Assembly: GCF_000365025.1 (NCBI RefSeq)
Contig: NZ_KB823011.1
Span: 1,260,621-1,324,620, forward strand
DNA length: 64,000 nucleotides
Reading direction: 5' to 3'
Source: Robiginitomaculum antarcticum DSM 21748
Lineage (GTDB): Bacteria; Pseudomonadota; Alphaproteobacteria; Caulobacterales; Maricaulaceae
Below are positions 44,437 to 54,366 of the stretch, one piece after another. A program made the position numbers and the translations under genes. The notes beneath the pieces were generated by a model. It saw nothing but the letters and a program-made list of their open reading frames with translations. It made no database searches and was not told the origin of the DNA. Position 1 is the stretch's first letter, and each line of letters starts with the position of its first letter.

Positions 44437-44991
44437 ATGAACACCGTCATTATTCTCATCATTGCTGCTATAGTTCTACTCGGCGCTTTGATTGCCATCT
44501 ATAATAAATTCGTGAAATTGCGCCAGCACGTCTCTTCGGGCTGGGCGGATATTGATGTGCAGCTTAAGCGCCGCGCCGACCTTATTCCCAATCTTGTTTC
44601 TGCGGTCAAAGGCTATGCGGCCCATGAACGTGACCTGTTTACCGATATAGCGGCCACGCGCGGCAAGGCTTTGGCCGCCGGGGACGACACACAGGCCCGC
44701 GCTGCGGCCGAAAGCGCTTTGTCCGCCAGCGCAGGACGACTGCTTGCCGTGGCCGAGGATTATCCCGAACTGAAAGCCAGTCAGAATTTTCTGGATTTGC
44801 AAAATGAGCTGTCCGAGACCGAAGACAAGATCGAAATGTCGCGGCGCTATTATAACGGCACAGTGCGCAATATGAATACGGCAGCCCAGAGCTTTCCGCT
44901 TAATATCGTGGCCGGGCTGTTCGGCTTTAATAACGCGCAATATTTCAATATGGATCATGGACAGCGCCTCGCGCCGTCTATTGACCTTTAG
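44437..44991 (+). CDS. lemA: LemA family protein
   Basis: 184 residues. One N-terminal helix (about 3-22), then a four-helix coiled-coil domain: L-R-Q-H-V-S-S-G-W-A-D-I-D-V-Q-L-K-R-R-A and R-R-Y-Y-N-G-T-V-R-N-M-N are the family signatures. The tail is in the periplasm or cytoplasm depending on the model. The role is unknown; LemA is often paired with TPM/DUF2207 proteins, as here (8-base gap). Confidence 0.95.
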   Translation: MNTVIILIIAAIVLLGALIAIYNKFVKLRQHVSSGWADIDVQLKRRADLIPNLVSAVKGYAAHERDLFTDIAATRGKALAAGDDTQARAAAESALSASAGRLLAVAEDYPELKASQNFLDLQNELSETEDKIEMSRRYYNGTVRNMNTAAQSFPLNIVAGLFGFNNAQYFNMDHGQRLAPSIDL

Positions 44992-44999
44992 GAGCCATT

Positions 45000-46703
45000 A
45001 TGCGGTCATTTTTTATCGGATTATTGGTTGCGCTTACTCTCATCTTTGCGGGTTACGCCCATGCCGAAGAGCGTATCACCTCTTACGGTATCACTATGGA
45101 AGCCACGGAAAACGGCGACCTTATCATTACAGAAAATATTACGGTCAATGTTGAAGGCGACCAAATCCGGCGGGGTATTTTCCGCGATTTTCCGCGCTAC
45201 CTTCTGCGTGAGACCGGCCAGAAAATTCCGCAGAGATATGAAGATATTCGCGTTACACTGGACGGTGAACGCGTCAAATACGAGACCTCCCGAAACGGCA
45301 ATCAAATGCGCCTTAGAATTGGCGATGAAGATATTATGGTTTCGCACGCAATTCACACTTATGCCATTTCCTACCGCGTCCCCAATGCCTTGCGCCGCGC
45401 TGATGGCCGCGAAGAGATTTATTGGAACCCTATCGGGGCGTTTTGGCTGTTTCCAATTGATCGCGCCGAAATAACGCTAAAATTGCCTGACGGTATTAAT
45501 GCGGACGGCATAGTGTTTTATCGCGGCGGTCAGGGCAGCAATAGCCGCACCGCGCCGCAGGTTGCGCGTGAAGGCCCCGTCACACGGTATGTTTTCGACA
45601 CGCCCTTTGCACGCCTCGAAGGGCTGACAATGTCTTTGATCGTTGAGCAAGGCAGTTTTGCGCCGCTGACCACCGCGCAAAAACGCGCGCAGTGGTGGGA
45701 GCAATATGGCGGCTCGGCGGCGCTGGGTATGGCGCTTGCCGCGCTTCTCGCTATGTTTGGTCTGGGCTGGAATCGCGTGGGCCGTGACCCGGACAAAGGC
45801 CCAATTATTCCGCTTTATGGCCCGCCGGAAAACCTATCTCCAGCTGTGGCCAGCTATATTTATTACCGACGCATCAAGGGTCATCAGCCAATCATCGCAA
45901 CACTGACCAATTTGGCGATCAAAGATTATTTGAAAATTGATGTCGATAAAAAAGTCACAACCATCATCACATTAAATAATGAGAATGGCGAAGGCCTCCC
46001 CGCCGAAGAACAGCTTCTGTATGACAAGGCTTTTAAAGGCAAAACCGTTAGGCTTGGCAGAAAGCCCAACCCCGCATTTGCCAGTGCGGCGCGCAAATTT
46101 AGCACCTATCTGACGAAGCATTTTGGCAATCCCTATTATAAACGAAATGGCGGATATGTTTTTCTATTCACCTTGCTGGCCTTTGGCGGGATTATTGCGG
46201 GAGTTACTCTGTCGCGCGGCACACTTGCGCCGCTTAGCTTTGCGTTGATTGCGGCGCTGCTGCTCACTTGGGCGGGGGCAAATTATCTGATCGCTGCCCC
46301 GACGCCAGACGGGCAGAAATTACGTAGACAAATTGCAGGGTTTCGCCTCTATCTGGAAACGGCGGAAAAAGACCGCCTGAACGCTGCAGATATTACGGGC
46401 AAACGACCGCCGCCTATGACAACGCAGCTATATGAGCGCTTCTTATCTTACGCGATTGCACTGGATGTCGAAGAGCCGTGGACGGAGCATTTCGAAGTCA
46501 TCATGCCGCGCGAGTCTGCACACCATCAGCTAAATAATATTTCCGGCACTATGGGCCATGGCGGCATGTCAAATATGACCAAAGGCATGATCGCGGCGAT
46601 GGCCACAGGCGTCGCCGCAGCTGCGCCTGCCAGCTCCTCAGGCTCTGTGGGCGGCGGCTCTGTGGGCGGCGGTGGCGGCGGCGGCGGCGGCGGGGGCTGG
46701 TAG
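45000..46703 (+). CDS. DUF2207 domain membrane protein
   Basis: 567 residues. A signal peptide (about 1-22), a large extracytoplasmic DUF2207 domain (about 25-215 with I-R-R-G-I-F-R-D-F-P-R), a helix near 240-260, a cytoplasmic segment, a helix pair near 385-430, and a Gly-rich tail (S-V-G-G-G then a poly-Gly run and a final Trp). LemA plus DUF2207 is a recurrent envelope pair of unknown function. The poly-Gly end is a normal feature of this family. Confidence 0.92.
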   Translation: MRSFFIGLLVALTLIFAGYAHAEERITSYGITMEATENGDLIITENITVNVEGDQIRRGIFRDFPRYLLRETGQKIPQRYEDIRVTLDGERVKYETSRNGNQMRLRIGDEDIMVSHAIHTYAISYRVPNALRRADGREEIYWNPIGAFWLFPIDRAEITLKLPDGINADGIVFYRGGQGSNSRTAPQVAREGPVTRYVFDTPFARLEGLTMSLIVEQGSFAPLTTAQKRAQWWEQYGGSAALGMALAALLAMFGLGWNRVGRDPDKGPIIPLYGPPENLSPAVASYIYYRRIKGHQPIIATLTNLAIKDYLKIDVDKKVTTIITLNNENGEGLPAEEQLLYDKAFKGKTVRLGRKPNPAFASAARKFSTYLTKHFGNPYYKRNGGYVFLFTLLAFGGIIAGVTLSRGTLAPLSFALIAALLLTWAGANYLIAAPTPDGQKLRRQIAGFRLYLETAEKDRLNAADITGKRPPPMTTQLYERFLSYAIALDVEEPWTEHFEVIMPRESAHHQLNNISGTMGHGGMSNMTKGMIAAMATGVAAAAPASSSGSVGGGSVGGGGGGGGGGGW

Positions 46704-46704
46704 T

Positions 46705-47754
46705 TTACCGCGCTAAAATTTGGCGGCCGTCAGCCGTTTTTAAAATGAGCGCTCCCGTGCCGTCATGATAAAAGCTTTGCACGCCGCTTAAGACGTCCAG
46801 AAACTTTTGTTCTTGGTTCATAAGGGCGGGCGCGCAAGCTCTGCGCGTTAGTGCAATGTTGCCGGCCGTCAGGTTCATACCGTCACGGCTAAATTCTGTG
46901 GTGTAGTTGTTACAGCCCGACAGACCCGATAGACGCCCATTTGCGTCAAAATTCAGCGTCATCCGCGAGCTGTCAATAATTCCGGTATTGGCGATATCTT
47001 CGACAACCCATTCGCGCCCGGTCAAATCTATTTGCAGGGGAGCGTTTTCAGTATCAGAGATTTCCATACAGCTGACTTGCGCTTCGTCATTCATCTCCAT
47101 AAAAGCGCTATCCCCTTTACTCCAAAATAGAACTTTATGGTCAGGGCTGTTGAGTGAATATTTCGCGCCGGAGGCGGAAATTGTGCGGGTTAGATTATAG
47201 CTGTGGCCGCCCATGTCTAAGGCAAGATTTTCCCCTGTAAATGTCGCGTGCACAGTTTGCGTTCCGCACAGATAATGGGTCGAATAGGGAACCGTATTGT
47301 CCGCTCCGTCATCGACTTTGACCAATTGCAACAGACCCATATCCTGGTCCTCGCCATTGGTTTTAATCAGATAGGCGGTATCGGTTATCCACTCCAGATT
47401 GCCGTCGCGGTCAAATATTTTGGCCCGGACACTGTAGCGCCCGCGCGGCTTTAACGCCGACGGGTCAACATTGAGCGTAAAGGCTATCGGGACTTGTTGT
47501 CCGCCTATCGAAATATCATCACGGGCCAGAACTTTTGATGCCGGATCCATGATGGAGACATCTTCAAGCGTTACGGCGACCGAGCCGCCCGGCCGCAGCG
47601 CTATACGCTCCCGGTAACCTACTTGTCCGGTTATCTGCGTCGTCATTATAGTCGCTTCGGGACGCGGCCACGGAGTATCCGTCTGCGGAGCAGCGCAGGC
47701 CGATAATACTGTAGTGAGAGTCAAAGCGGATATTGCGGTAAGAGATTTTATCAT
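46705..47754 (-). CDS. lipoprotein with YbaY-like, MliC-like and META domains
   Basis: 349 residues. A lipoprotein signal (L-S-A-C, C20) is followed by three folds: a YbaY-like domain (about 36-147, with V-T-L-E-D-V-S then I-A-F-T-L), an MliC-type lysozyme-inhibitor-like domain (about 160-233; Y-L-C-G ... C229) and a META/HslJ domain (about 242-349; G-R-E-W-V-V-E-D-I, S-G-C-N-N-Y). Each alone is an envelope-stress or host-defence lipoprotein; the fusion suggests one protein guarding the cell wall. The C-terminal stop is one base from the convergent DUF2207 stop. Confidence 0.85.
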   Translation of the reverse strand: MIKSLTAISALTLTTVLSACAAPQTDTPWPRPEATIMTTQITGQVGYRERIALRPGGSVAVTLEDVSIMDPASKVLARDDISIGGQQVPIAFTLNVDPSALKPRGRYSVRAKIFDRDGNLEWITDTAYLIKTNGEDQDMGLLQLVKVDDGADNTVPYSTHYLCGTQTVHATFTGENLALDMGGHSYNLTRTISASGAKYSLNSPDHKVLFWSKGDSAFMEMNDEAQVSCMEISDTENAPLQIDLTGREWVVEDIANTGIIDSSRMTLNFDANGRLSGLSGCNNYTTEFSRDGMNLTAGNIALTRRACAPALMNQEQKFLDVLSGVQSFYHDGTGALILKTADGRQILAR

Positions 47755-47949
47755 AGCGGGCCTCTATTTTTGGATTCATAAAGTATAACGCATAAATTCG
47801 CCCCCGCGTTCCGCGGCCGAGGGGGGTAAAATAATATTTTAAAATGTAACGTGTGTTTCATAAGTATTATGTCTAATCTCCTGAGGGGGCATTTATAATC
47901 ATTAAAGTCGCTTGGGCCAAAATTTGGCTAGGCCGCTTAAGGAGGAAAT

Positions 47950-48456
47950 ATGTTAAAAAATATCGTAATCACTACAGCGCTGCTTGGCATGATGGCAGCT
48001 CCGGCATTTGCCGACCCGGGTAAAGATAAGAAAAATATTAAAGTCGAAGCGCAGGTTGAGCAGTCTATGGAACGCGCCGATGATGCGCGCGCAAAAGCAG
48101 AGCAGGCCCAAATGAAAGCTGAAAAAGCCAAATTGAGAAGTGAAGATGCTCACAAAGCCGCTGAAATACGGGCTGAAGCTGCCGAAATGCGGGAGGAGGA
48201 CGCCAAGATGCGAGGCCATGATAAGGCTATGGATGTTCGCGATGATGACGCGCCGGCATGGGGTCAAGGTGGCCAGACTTCTGAAGTTAGAGGCGAAGGG
48301 TACTCCCGAATGAAAGTGAAAGAAGGTGAAGTGACAGATCGCGCTCTGCCGTCTCAAGCTTTGAATTCCCGTCGCGCCCAAAGTATAAATTGTCCGTCCG
48401 GCACAACGGCTCAGCCTAATGGCACCTGTTTGATAACAGGCGACTTTAACTTTTAA
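47950..48456 (+). CDS. secreted coiled-coil protein with a C-P-S-G-T-T module
   Basis: 168 residues; a clear signal peptide is cut after A-F-A near 21. Residues about 30-95 are a charged Ala/Glu/Lys coiled coil (E-Q-A-Q-M-K-A-E-K-A). The C-terminus holds C148-P-S-G-T-T-x4-G-T-C160, identical in spacing to two modules in the lipoprotein at 15845-16402. AAGGAGG before ATG is a strong ribosome site, so it is probably well expressed. Role unknown. Confidence 0.75.
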   Translation: MLKNIVITTALLGMMAAPAFADPGKDKKNIKVEAQVEQSMERADDARAKAEQAQMKAEKAKLRSEDAHKAAEIRAEAAEMREEDAKMRGHDKAMDVRDDDAPAWGQGGQTSEVRGEGYSRMKVKEGEVTDRALPSQALNSRRAQSINCPSGTTAQPNGTCLITGDFNF

Positions 48457-48477
48457 TGTGATCTAATTTCAAGATTT

Positions 48478-48503
48478 AGCCCGCCACATGGCGGGCTTTT
48501 TTT
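48478..48503 (+). terminator. Rho-independent terminator of the coiled-coil gene
   Basis: AGCCCGCC and GGCGGGCT pair around ACAT, followed by seven Ts. A strong intrinsic terminator 22 bases after the stop codon. Confidence 0.9.
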
Positions 48504-48574
48504 GTTATATGATGCAACTATATAAGCGTACATAATTGGGTATTCTTGACAAATATCTCCGGCAGAGCCTTTCT

Positions 48575-49438
48575 CTATGGTACGTTTTTATCATCGCCCT
48601 GCGGCGTAAGGGATTTAAAATCAAACAGCGCGTCATCATGCAGATGTGACGGGCGGATATGACCCAGCGCGCGCAGCATGTTGGATTTGGTACCGGGCGC
48701 GGTCATGTCCCACGCATTCAGTTTTTTGGCCATAGCTTGACGCTGCAACCCGTCTTGGGAGCCGCAGAGGTTACAGGGAATAATCGGGCAATTCAGCGCG
48801 GCGGAAAGCTTGGCCAGATCCGCTTCGGCTGTCTCAATCAGCGGGCGAAGCACGGTCACATCCCCCTCGTCATTAAGCAGCTTTGCCGGCATAGACGCCA
48901 AGCGTCCGCCATATGTCATATTCATCATAAATGTCGCCAGTGCGTCTTCGCGGTGATGGCCCAGCACAACCGCGCTGCAGCCTTGTTCGCGTGCGACGCG
49001 ATATAATATGCCTCTGCGCAGCCGCGAGCATAGCGAACAATAGGTTTTCCCCTCCGGCACTTTATCGGTCACGATGGAATAGGTGTCGCGCGTCTCAATC
49101 CGGTAAGGCATGCCAATCCCGGACAGCCAGTCAGGTAGAATATGAGCCGGAAAGCCGGGCTGTTTCTGATCCAAATTGCAGGCGAGCAGATCGACGGGCA
49201 GTTCGCCGCTCATTTTCAAATCCAGTAATATCGCAAGCAGGGCATAGCTGTCTTTCCCGCCCGATAGACAGACCAGCCATCTTTGCGGCGCGCCATCCGC
49301 GCGCATCATGCCGAAACGCGAAATCGTCTCACCCGCTTGTCGGCGCAGGCGTTTTCGCAAATGATTGAAATTCGCGCTGGACGGGGCGCGCGATAACAGC
49401 TCGCGGGCAATCTGGGTATAGTCGACAGTTTTAATCAT
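48575..49438 (-). CDS. ttcA: tRNA 2-thiocytidine biosynthesis protein
   Basis: 287 residues. PP-loop S-G-G-K-D-S at 59-64 activates C32 of tRNA with ATP; C134-x2-C137 and C222-x2-C225 bind an iron-sulfur cluster. R-R-G-I-L-Y and G-H-H-R-E-D are further family motifs. It makes s2C32. Confidence 0.94.
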   Translation of the reverse strand: MIKTVDYTQIARELLSRAPSSANFNHLRKRLRRQAGETISRFGMMRADGAPQRWLVCLSGGKDSYALLAILLDLKMSGELPVDLLACNLDQKQPGFPAHILPDWLSGIGMPYRIETRDTYSIVTDKVPEGKTYCSLCSRLRRGILYRVAREQGCSAVVLGHHREDALATFMMNMTYGGRLASMPAKLLNDEGDVTVLRPLIETAEADLAKLSAALNCPIIPCNLCGSQDGLQRQAMAKKLNAWDMTAPGTKSNMLRALGHIRPSHLHDDALFDFKSLTPQGDDKNVP

Positions 49439-49610
49439 GGCTGTGTATCACTTTAGAGGGCGCGCAAAGACCGCCACTTATCAGGATTGAGCGCCATGAG
49501 ACATAAATTTCATCATTGCGCTGCATAGCGGCGCGATTTGCTTAAACTTATATGGCTTTTTTATCGCAGAGGCGCTAACAGCGCGGCGAATTCAAAATAA
49601 GGAGCCCTAT

Positions 49611-50834
49611 ATGGCCTCGCCAAAAAAAGTTGTTCTCGCCTATTCCGGTGGTCTGGATACCTCCATCATTTTGAAGTGGCTACAAGAAGAAAAAGGCTGT
49701 GAGGTTGTCACCTTTACCGCCGATCTGGGCCAGGGTGAAGAGCTGGAACCGGCGCGCCGCAAGGCCGAGGCCGCAGGCGTTAAAGAAATTTACATTGACG
49801 ATTTGCGCGAAGAATTTGTCCGCGATTTTGTCTTTCCAATGTTTCGCGCCAATGCGCTCTATGAAGGACTTTACCTGCTCGGCACGTCTATTGCGCGACC
49901 TTTGATTTCCAAACGCCAAATTGAAATCGCCCATATGGTCGGCGCGGATGCCGTCTGTCACGGTGCAACCGGTAAGGGCAATGACCAGGTCCGGTTCGAG
50001 CTGGCCTATTATGCGCTGGATCCGGAAATTAAAGTCATCGCGCCGTGGCGCGAATGGGATTTAAATTCCCGTAATAAGTTGATTGAGTATGCTGAAAAGC
50101 ATGGCATCGAAATTGCCAAAGACAAACGCGGCGAAGCGCCGTTTTCAGTCGACGCCAACCTGCTGCATACATCATCTGAGGGCAAAGTGCTTGAAGACCC
50201 GTATGAGGAAGCGCCGGAATTTGTTTATCAGCGCACAGTCTCGCCAGAGGCCGCGCCGGATAAAGCCACTTATATTGAAGTCGGGTTTGAGCGCGGCGAC
50301 GCGGTCTCCATTGACGGGAAGGTCATGTCTCCGGCGACCATCCTGACCAAGCTCAATGAGCTGGGCGGCGCGAACGGTATTGGCCGTTTGGATCTTTTGG
50401 AGAACCGCTATGTCGGCATGAAATCACGCGGTGTTTACGAGACGCCTGGCGGCACAATCCTGCTGATGGCGCATCGCGGGATTGAGCAAATCACCATGGA
50501 TAAAGGCGCATCGCATCTTAAAGACGAGCTCATGCCGAAATATGCAGAGTTGATTTATAACGGATATTGGTACTCACCCGAGCGTGAGATGCTCCAAGCC
50601 GCTATTGATAAATCCCAAGAACTGGTCACAGGCATGGTTCGCTTGAAACTATATAAAGGCAATGTCGATATCGTTGGCCGTAAATCCGAGTACTCGCTCT
50701 ATAGCCAAGAGCATGTGACGTTTGAGGAAGATGATGTTTATGACCAGGCCGATGCGGGCGGATTTATCAAAATTAACGCGCTGCGCCTGCGCCTTCTTAA
50801 AGCCCGTGACCGCAAGGCCGGAAAGAACGACTAG
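49611..50834 (+). CDS. argG: argininosuccinate synthase
   Basis: 407 residues. A-Y-S-G-G-L-D-T-S is the ATP-pyrophosphatase loop; [15 protein letters not shown] binds aspartate and citrulline. It joins citrulline and aspartate in arginine synthesis. AAGGAG precedes the ATG. A 170-base gap separates it from ttcA. Confidence 0.98.
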   Translation: MASPKKVVLAYSGGLDTSIILKWLQEEKGCEVVTFTADLGQGEELEPARRKAEAAGVKEIYIDDLREEFVRDFVFPMFRANALYEGLYLLGTSIARPLISKRQIEIAHMVGADAVCHGATGKGNDQVRFELAYYALDPEIKVIAPWREWDLNSRNKLIEYAEKHGIEIAKDKRGEAPFSVDANLLHTSSEGKVLEDPYEEAPEFVYQRTVSPEAAPDKATYIEVGFERGDAVSIDGKVMSPATILTKLNELGGANGIGRLDLLENRYVGMKSRGVYETPGGTILLMAHRGIEQITMDKGASHLKDELMPKYAELIYNGYWYSPEREMLQAAIDKSQELVTGMVRLKLYKGNVDIVGRKSEYSLYSQEHVTFEEDDVYDQADAGGFIKINALRLRLLKARDRKAGKND

Positions 50835-50935
50835 GGTATTTCGGCTCTTTTAGAGTATATTTTGGGTGCAATACGGATGACAATGGCAAGCTGACGCGCT
50901 AGCCCGCCCTGTCTTTCACCTTTGCGCGCACCCCT

Positions 50936-51553
50936 ATGTCTTTTGAAACCTGGATTGCCCTTGTGGCCCTGTTTTTTGTGGGCGGCTTAACCCCTGGCCC
51001 CGCCGTCATGTTGGTGATGGGTAGCTCCTTTCGCTATGGCTTCTGGCCGTCCATGATGGCCGCGCTGGGCGTGGCGTCGGCCAATGTCATATGGCTGTTG
51101 ATCGCGGCATCAGGCGCAGCCGCGCTGGCCAGCGCCTTCCCGCAGGCTTTTTTCGCGCTAAAGATTGCAGGGCTTTTCGTAATTTTCTGGCTCGGCGTTT
51201 CCATTATGCGCGCGCCCGTCGATCATATGCTCAAATCGGAGGCCAAAGTGCCGCCGCGCGCCAAGCTTTATCTCAAAGGCTTGACCTTGCAGTTGACTAA
51301 TCCGCTGGCGCTCGTGACCTTTGCCGGTATTTTGCCGACATTCTTTGACCCGCAGCGCGCAATTGCGCCGCAATTTTTCATGATGATTTCGACTCTGACC
51401 TATCTGGAGCTCCAAGGCCTTGCCGTCTATGCCGCATTTGGCCGTCTCATTCGGGACGTGCTGCGCGATGAACGCGCGGCGCGGCTCTTCAATATTATTA
51501 TCGGCCTGATTATGATTATCGCGGGCACGGCGGCCATAATCTTCACAGCATAG
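50936..51553 (+). CDS. LysE family translocator
   Basis: 205 residues with six predicted helices. G-G-L-T-P-G-P-A-V-M-L-V near the start is the family motif of LysE/RhtB amino-acid exporters. The exported amino acid is unknown; adjacency to argG could hint at a basic amino acid or a homoserine-type compound, but the genes are not strictly coupled. Confidence 0.88.
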   Translation: MSFETWIALVALFFVGGLTPGPAVMLVMGSSFRYGFWPSMMAALGVASANVIWLLIAASGAAALASAFPQAFFALKIAGLFVIFWLGVSIMRAPVDHMLKSEAKVPPRAKLYLKGLTLQLTNPLALVTFAGILPTFFDPQRAIAPQFFMMISTLTYLELQGLAVYAAFGRLIRDVLRDERAARLFNIIIGLIMIIAGTAAIIFTA

Positions 51554-51611
51554 AGCTTGAAACTCTGTACCTATCGGCTATAGAGCGCGCGACGAATAAT
51601 AAGGCCCCGTT

Positions 51612-52139
51612 ATGGACATTTCTAAAATCAGTGTTGGCGAAAATCCGCCCTTCGATATTAACGTAATTATTGAAGTGCCGCTGGGCGGTGAACCGATCAA
51701 ATATGAAATGGATAAGGCCAGCGGCGCCATGTTTGTTGACCGTTTCCTGTACACCTCCATGCGTTATCCCTGCAATTACGGTTTCACGCCGCACACCTTA
51801 TCTGATGACGGTGACCCGATCGACGTATTAGTTGTCGGGCAGCGTGCCTTAATGCCCGGCTCTGTTGTGCGCGCGCGCCCTGTTGGTGTTTTGCTGATGG
51901 AAGACGAGGCCGGAATGGACGAGAAAATAGTCGCTGTGCCGCATCAAAAATTGACAAAATATTACGACCAAGTTCAGACTTACCGTGATCTGCCGCAAGT
52001 CTTGCAAGACCGCATTCCACATTTCTTTGCTCATTATAAAGACTTGGAAGCTGAGAAATGGGTTAAAATCGTGGGCTGGGAAGGCCGGGAGAAAGCCGGA
52101 GAGCTTATCCAGGCCGCGATTGCGGCACACAAAGATTAG
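51612..52139 (+). CDS. ppa: inorganic pyrophosphatase
   Basis: 175 residues, family [22 protein letters not shown] and the metal site D-G-D-P-I-D-V-L-V are complete. It pulls biosynthetic reactions by cleaving pyrophosphate, including that made by ArgG. Confidence 0.98.
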   Translation: MDISKISVGENPPFDINVIIEVPLGGEPIKYEMDKASGAMFVDRFLYTSMRYPCNYGFTPHTLSDDGDPIDVLVVGQRALMPGSVVRARPVGVLLMEDEAGMDEKIVAVPHQKLTKYYDQVQTYRDLPQVLQDRIPHFFAHYKDLEAEKWVKIVGWEGREKAGELIQAAIAAHKD

Positions 52140-52254
52140 TTACCGTTTTGCATAAGCCCTTGCGCCGCTTTGGGTTCATATTCTAGAACGCTTTGACCCT
52201 TGCTCAAGGGCCTGAAAAGAGGGGCATGGCTGCTCCGTAGTTTTGGACTGATAT

Positions 52255-52674
52255 ATGGACCCCGCCTTACAATCCTTAGCGTCCGGCTTTCCGACGCTGA
52301 TATTCTTTCTGGTGCTGGCCGCAGTACTATATGTGATCGGCATGGTGGTTTATGTTAAACTCACCCCGCATAAGGAAATCGAACTGATCCGCGAAGGCAA
52401 TGTCGCCGCAGCGACATCATTTGGCGCTTTTTTGATCGCGCTGGTTTTGCCTCTAGCCTCATGTATGGCCTCATCCGTAACGCTTTATGACATGTTGATC
52501 TGGGGCAGTGTCTCGATTTTGCTGCAGCTGTTTCTGTTTCGTATGACCGATCTGATGCTGCGCGGTCTGCCACAGCGTATCATCGCAAATGATATGAGCG
52601 CGGCTATTATACTGGCGAGCTTTAAAATTTCGGGCTCTATCCTTTTGGCTTCCGCTATTTTCGTAAAGTTCTAA
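52255..52674 (+). CDS. DUF350 domain membrane protein
   Basis: 139 residues with four helices (about 12-35, 50-72, 80-100, 112-135). The pattern K-L-T-P-H-K-E-I-E-L-I-R-E-G-N-V-A-A-A is the DUF350 signature. Family function unknown. It ends 8 bases before a trypsin-like protease gene, suggesting an envelope-related operon. Confidence 0.88.
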   Translation: MDPALQSLASGFPTLIFFLVLAAVLYVIGMVVYVKLTPHKEIELIREGNVAAATSFGAFLIALVLPLASCMASSVTLYDMLIWGSVSILLQLFLFRMTDLMLRGLPQRIIANDMSAAIILASFKISGSILLASAIFVKF

Positions 52675-52682
52675 CATAGTAT

Positions 52683-53486
52683 ATGGCGTTCAAACCTCCT
52701 GATTGGTCTATTTACGCGCTGGTTCTCGGACTGATTTTTTTCTATGCAGCACGCGCCAATAACGAAATCACTCCGCAGCAAAGCCCCGAACTGGGTCCTG
52801 CTCTGCCGGATATTCTCCCCACTGATCCCGATGTTTTGGTCCAGACCAAACCGCGCCAGTCGGGTATGGGCACGGCCTTTGCAATCGATAATCGCGGCAG
52901 CTGGCTGACCGCGCGGCATGTTGTCGATGGCTGTGATCAGGTCGGCTTGGTCAGCGGCCCGCGCACAGGCGTCAAAGTGGACAGTGTCGAGATATCGAAA
53001 ACGACGGATACGGCTATATTACGTACAAGCTGGTCGCGTCCGCCGCTCACCCCCGATTTTACGGAACCCCGGCGCCTTAATGAACCGGGCTATTTTTTCG
53101 GATATCCGCAAGGCAAGGCGGGCGACGTTATCGGATCTTTGCTGGGCCGCAACCGCATGATTACGCGCGGACGCTATAATAGCCGTGAAGCGGTCTTTGC
53201 TTGGGCAGAGACGCGGCGTTCACGCGGTCTTACCGGCTCTTTGGGCGGCCTGTCGGGCGCGCCCGTGCTCGACAAGGACGGCGAGCTGATCGGTGTTGTC
53301 ACGGCGGAAAGTCCGCGGCGCGGACGCGTCTATACGGTTGTGCCGTCCAATATGATATCCCTCGTGCCAACGCCCAAGCGGACGGGCCGGACCCGCGCGC
53401 TGAATCTCACAAATTACGGCACGGAGGCCGATAGCTATCGCCGCGACCGGCGTATTGCCAAAGTTATTTGTCTGATAGACGCGTAA
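52683..53486 (+). CDS. trypsin-like serine protease, membrane-anchored
   Basis: 267 residues. An N-terminal hydrophobic anchor (about 9-24) and a chymotrypsin-like fold with H79 (T-A-R-H-V-V-D), D109 (T-T-D-T-A-I-L) and S191 (G-G-L-S-G-A-P). There is no PDZ domain, unlike DegP. It acts outside the cytoplasm. No clear ribosome site precedes ATG, so coupling to the DUF350 gene is likely. Confidence 0.85.
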   Translation: MAFKPPDWSIYALVLGLIFFYAARANNEITPQQSPELGPALPDILPTDPDVLVQTKPRQSGMGTAFAIDNRGSWLTARHVVDGCDQVGLVSGPRTGVKVDSVEISKTTDTAILRTSWSRPPLTPDFTEPRRLNEPGYFFGYPQGKAGDVIGSLLGRNRMITRGRYNSREAVFAWAETRRSRGLTGSLGGLSGAPVLDKDGELIGVVTAESPRRGRVYTVVPSNMISLVPTPKRTGRTRALNLTNYGTEADSYRRDRRIAKVICLIDA

Positions 53487-53510
53487 CGGTCATGCTAACG
53501 GAGAAGACTT

Positions 53511-54221
53511 ATCCATCCTGCATTAAAAATCCTGCTTAATCCTCTGCTTGTTTTTACCGTCATTGCCGGCGGCGCAGTCTATATCGGCAATAAATATGTC
53601 CCGCCGCAGCATTTGCCGTGGAAACCGCTGGACCTGTCGCGGCCTATGGGCCTTGCGACCAGTAGCCAGCTTTTCGCGTTCCAGCTCGCCAATGACGCTG
53701 TCTGCCAAAACGCGATGGAGACGCAGTTGCCGGATTTAAAATTTGCTATAGAGCCCCCGCGAGAGACAGAGAAAGGCTGCGGCTGGGATCTGGGTATTAA
53801 TATGACCGCCGTCCACGATGTTGGATTTTCCCCGTCAGAAGTTATGAACCGCTGCCCCATGGCCGCCGCCAATACATTGTGGATCAAACAGATGAATATC
53901 CGCGCCCAGGAGATTTTAGGTAAGCGCGTCACGACAGTTTTACATTTTGATACATATAGCTGCCGCAATGTTGCCGGCACCAGCCGTCTGTCTGAACACG
54001 CCTATGCCAATGCGTGGGATATTTCAGGCTTTGTGCTTGAAGACGGCACAACCATTAGCGTGCTTAAAGACTGGGATAAGGCGGGGCCAAAGGCGGAGTT
54101 TCTACGCGCTGCCCGCGATGAGGCCTGCGGCATTTTCCGTGTGACGCTCTCTCCGGATTACAACGCCGCCCACGCCAATCACTTCCATGTCGATATGGGG
54201 CCAAGCCGTATTTGCCGCTAG
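53511..54221 (+). CDS. extensin family protein, start codon unclear
   Basis: About 236 residues. A single N-terminal helix (L-L-N-P-L-L-V-F-T-V-I-A-G-G-A-V-Y-I-G) precedes the extensin-like C domain (C-G-W-D, C-P-M-A, Y-S-C-R, S-E-H-A-Y-A-N-A-W-D-I-S-G, A-N-H-F-H-V-D-M-G), a D-Ala-D-Ala carboxypeptidase-like fold. The frame has no ATG, GTG or TTG ahead of the helix. GGAG at 53500 lies 7 bases before ATC at 53511, the likely start by position; CTG at 53532 or TTG at 53613 (which would drop the helix) are alternatives. It may start rarely or be a young pseudogene. Confidence 0.7.
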   Translation: MHPALKILLNPLLVFTVIAGGAVYIGNKYVPPQHLPWKPLDLSRPMGLATSSQLFAFQLANDAVCQNAMETQLPDLKFAIEPPRETEKGCGWDLGINMTAVHDVGFSPSEVMNRCPMAAANTLWIKQMNIRAQEILGKRVTTVLHFDTYSCRNVAGTSRLSEHAYANAWDISGFVLEDGTTISVLKDWDKAGPKAEFLRAARDEACGIFRVTLSPDYNAAHANHFHVDMGPSRICR

Positions 54222-54301
54222 AAAATTAAGCTGCAATACAGCCGGGGAAAGTATATTTCGCTATAGGTGTCTATGGAATGTGCATCGCCGTTTCGCAATT
54301 T

Positions 54302-54307
54302 TATAAT
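54302..54307 (+). promoter_or_regulatory. perfect -10 box upstream of the GNAT gene
   Basis: TATAAT lies about 60 bases before the GNAT start in an AT-rich gap. No good -35 box is seen at 16-18 bases, so an activator may be needed or this may be chance. Confidence 0.3.
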
Positions 54308-54366
54308 ACAAGAAACCCTTTCCTTGCAGAATATATTAGGTCTAGAGTTAACCGGATGGGTATTTT

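Noticed and set aside
46640-46700. Poly-Gly run as a repeat expansion or artefact
   Set aside because: Gly-rich tails ending in Trp are normal in DUF2207/TPM-type proteins.
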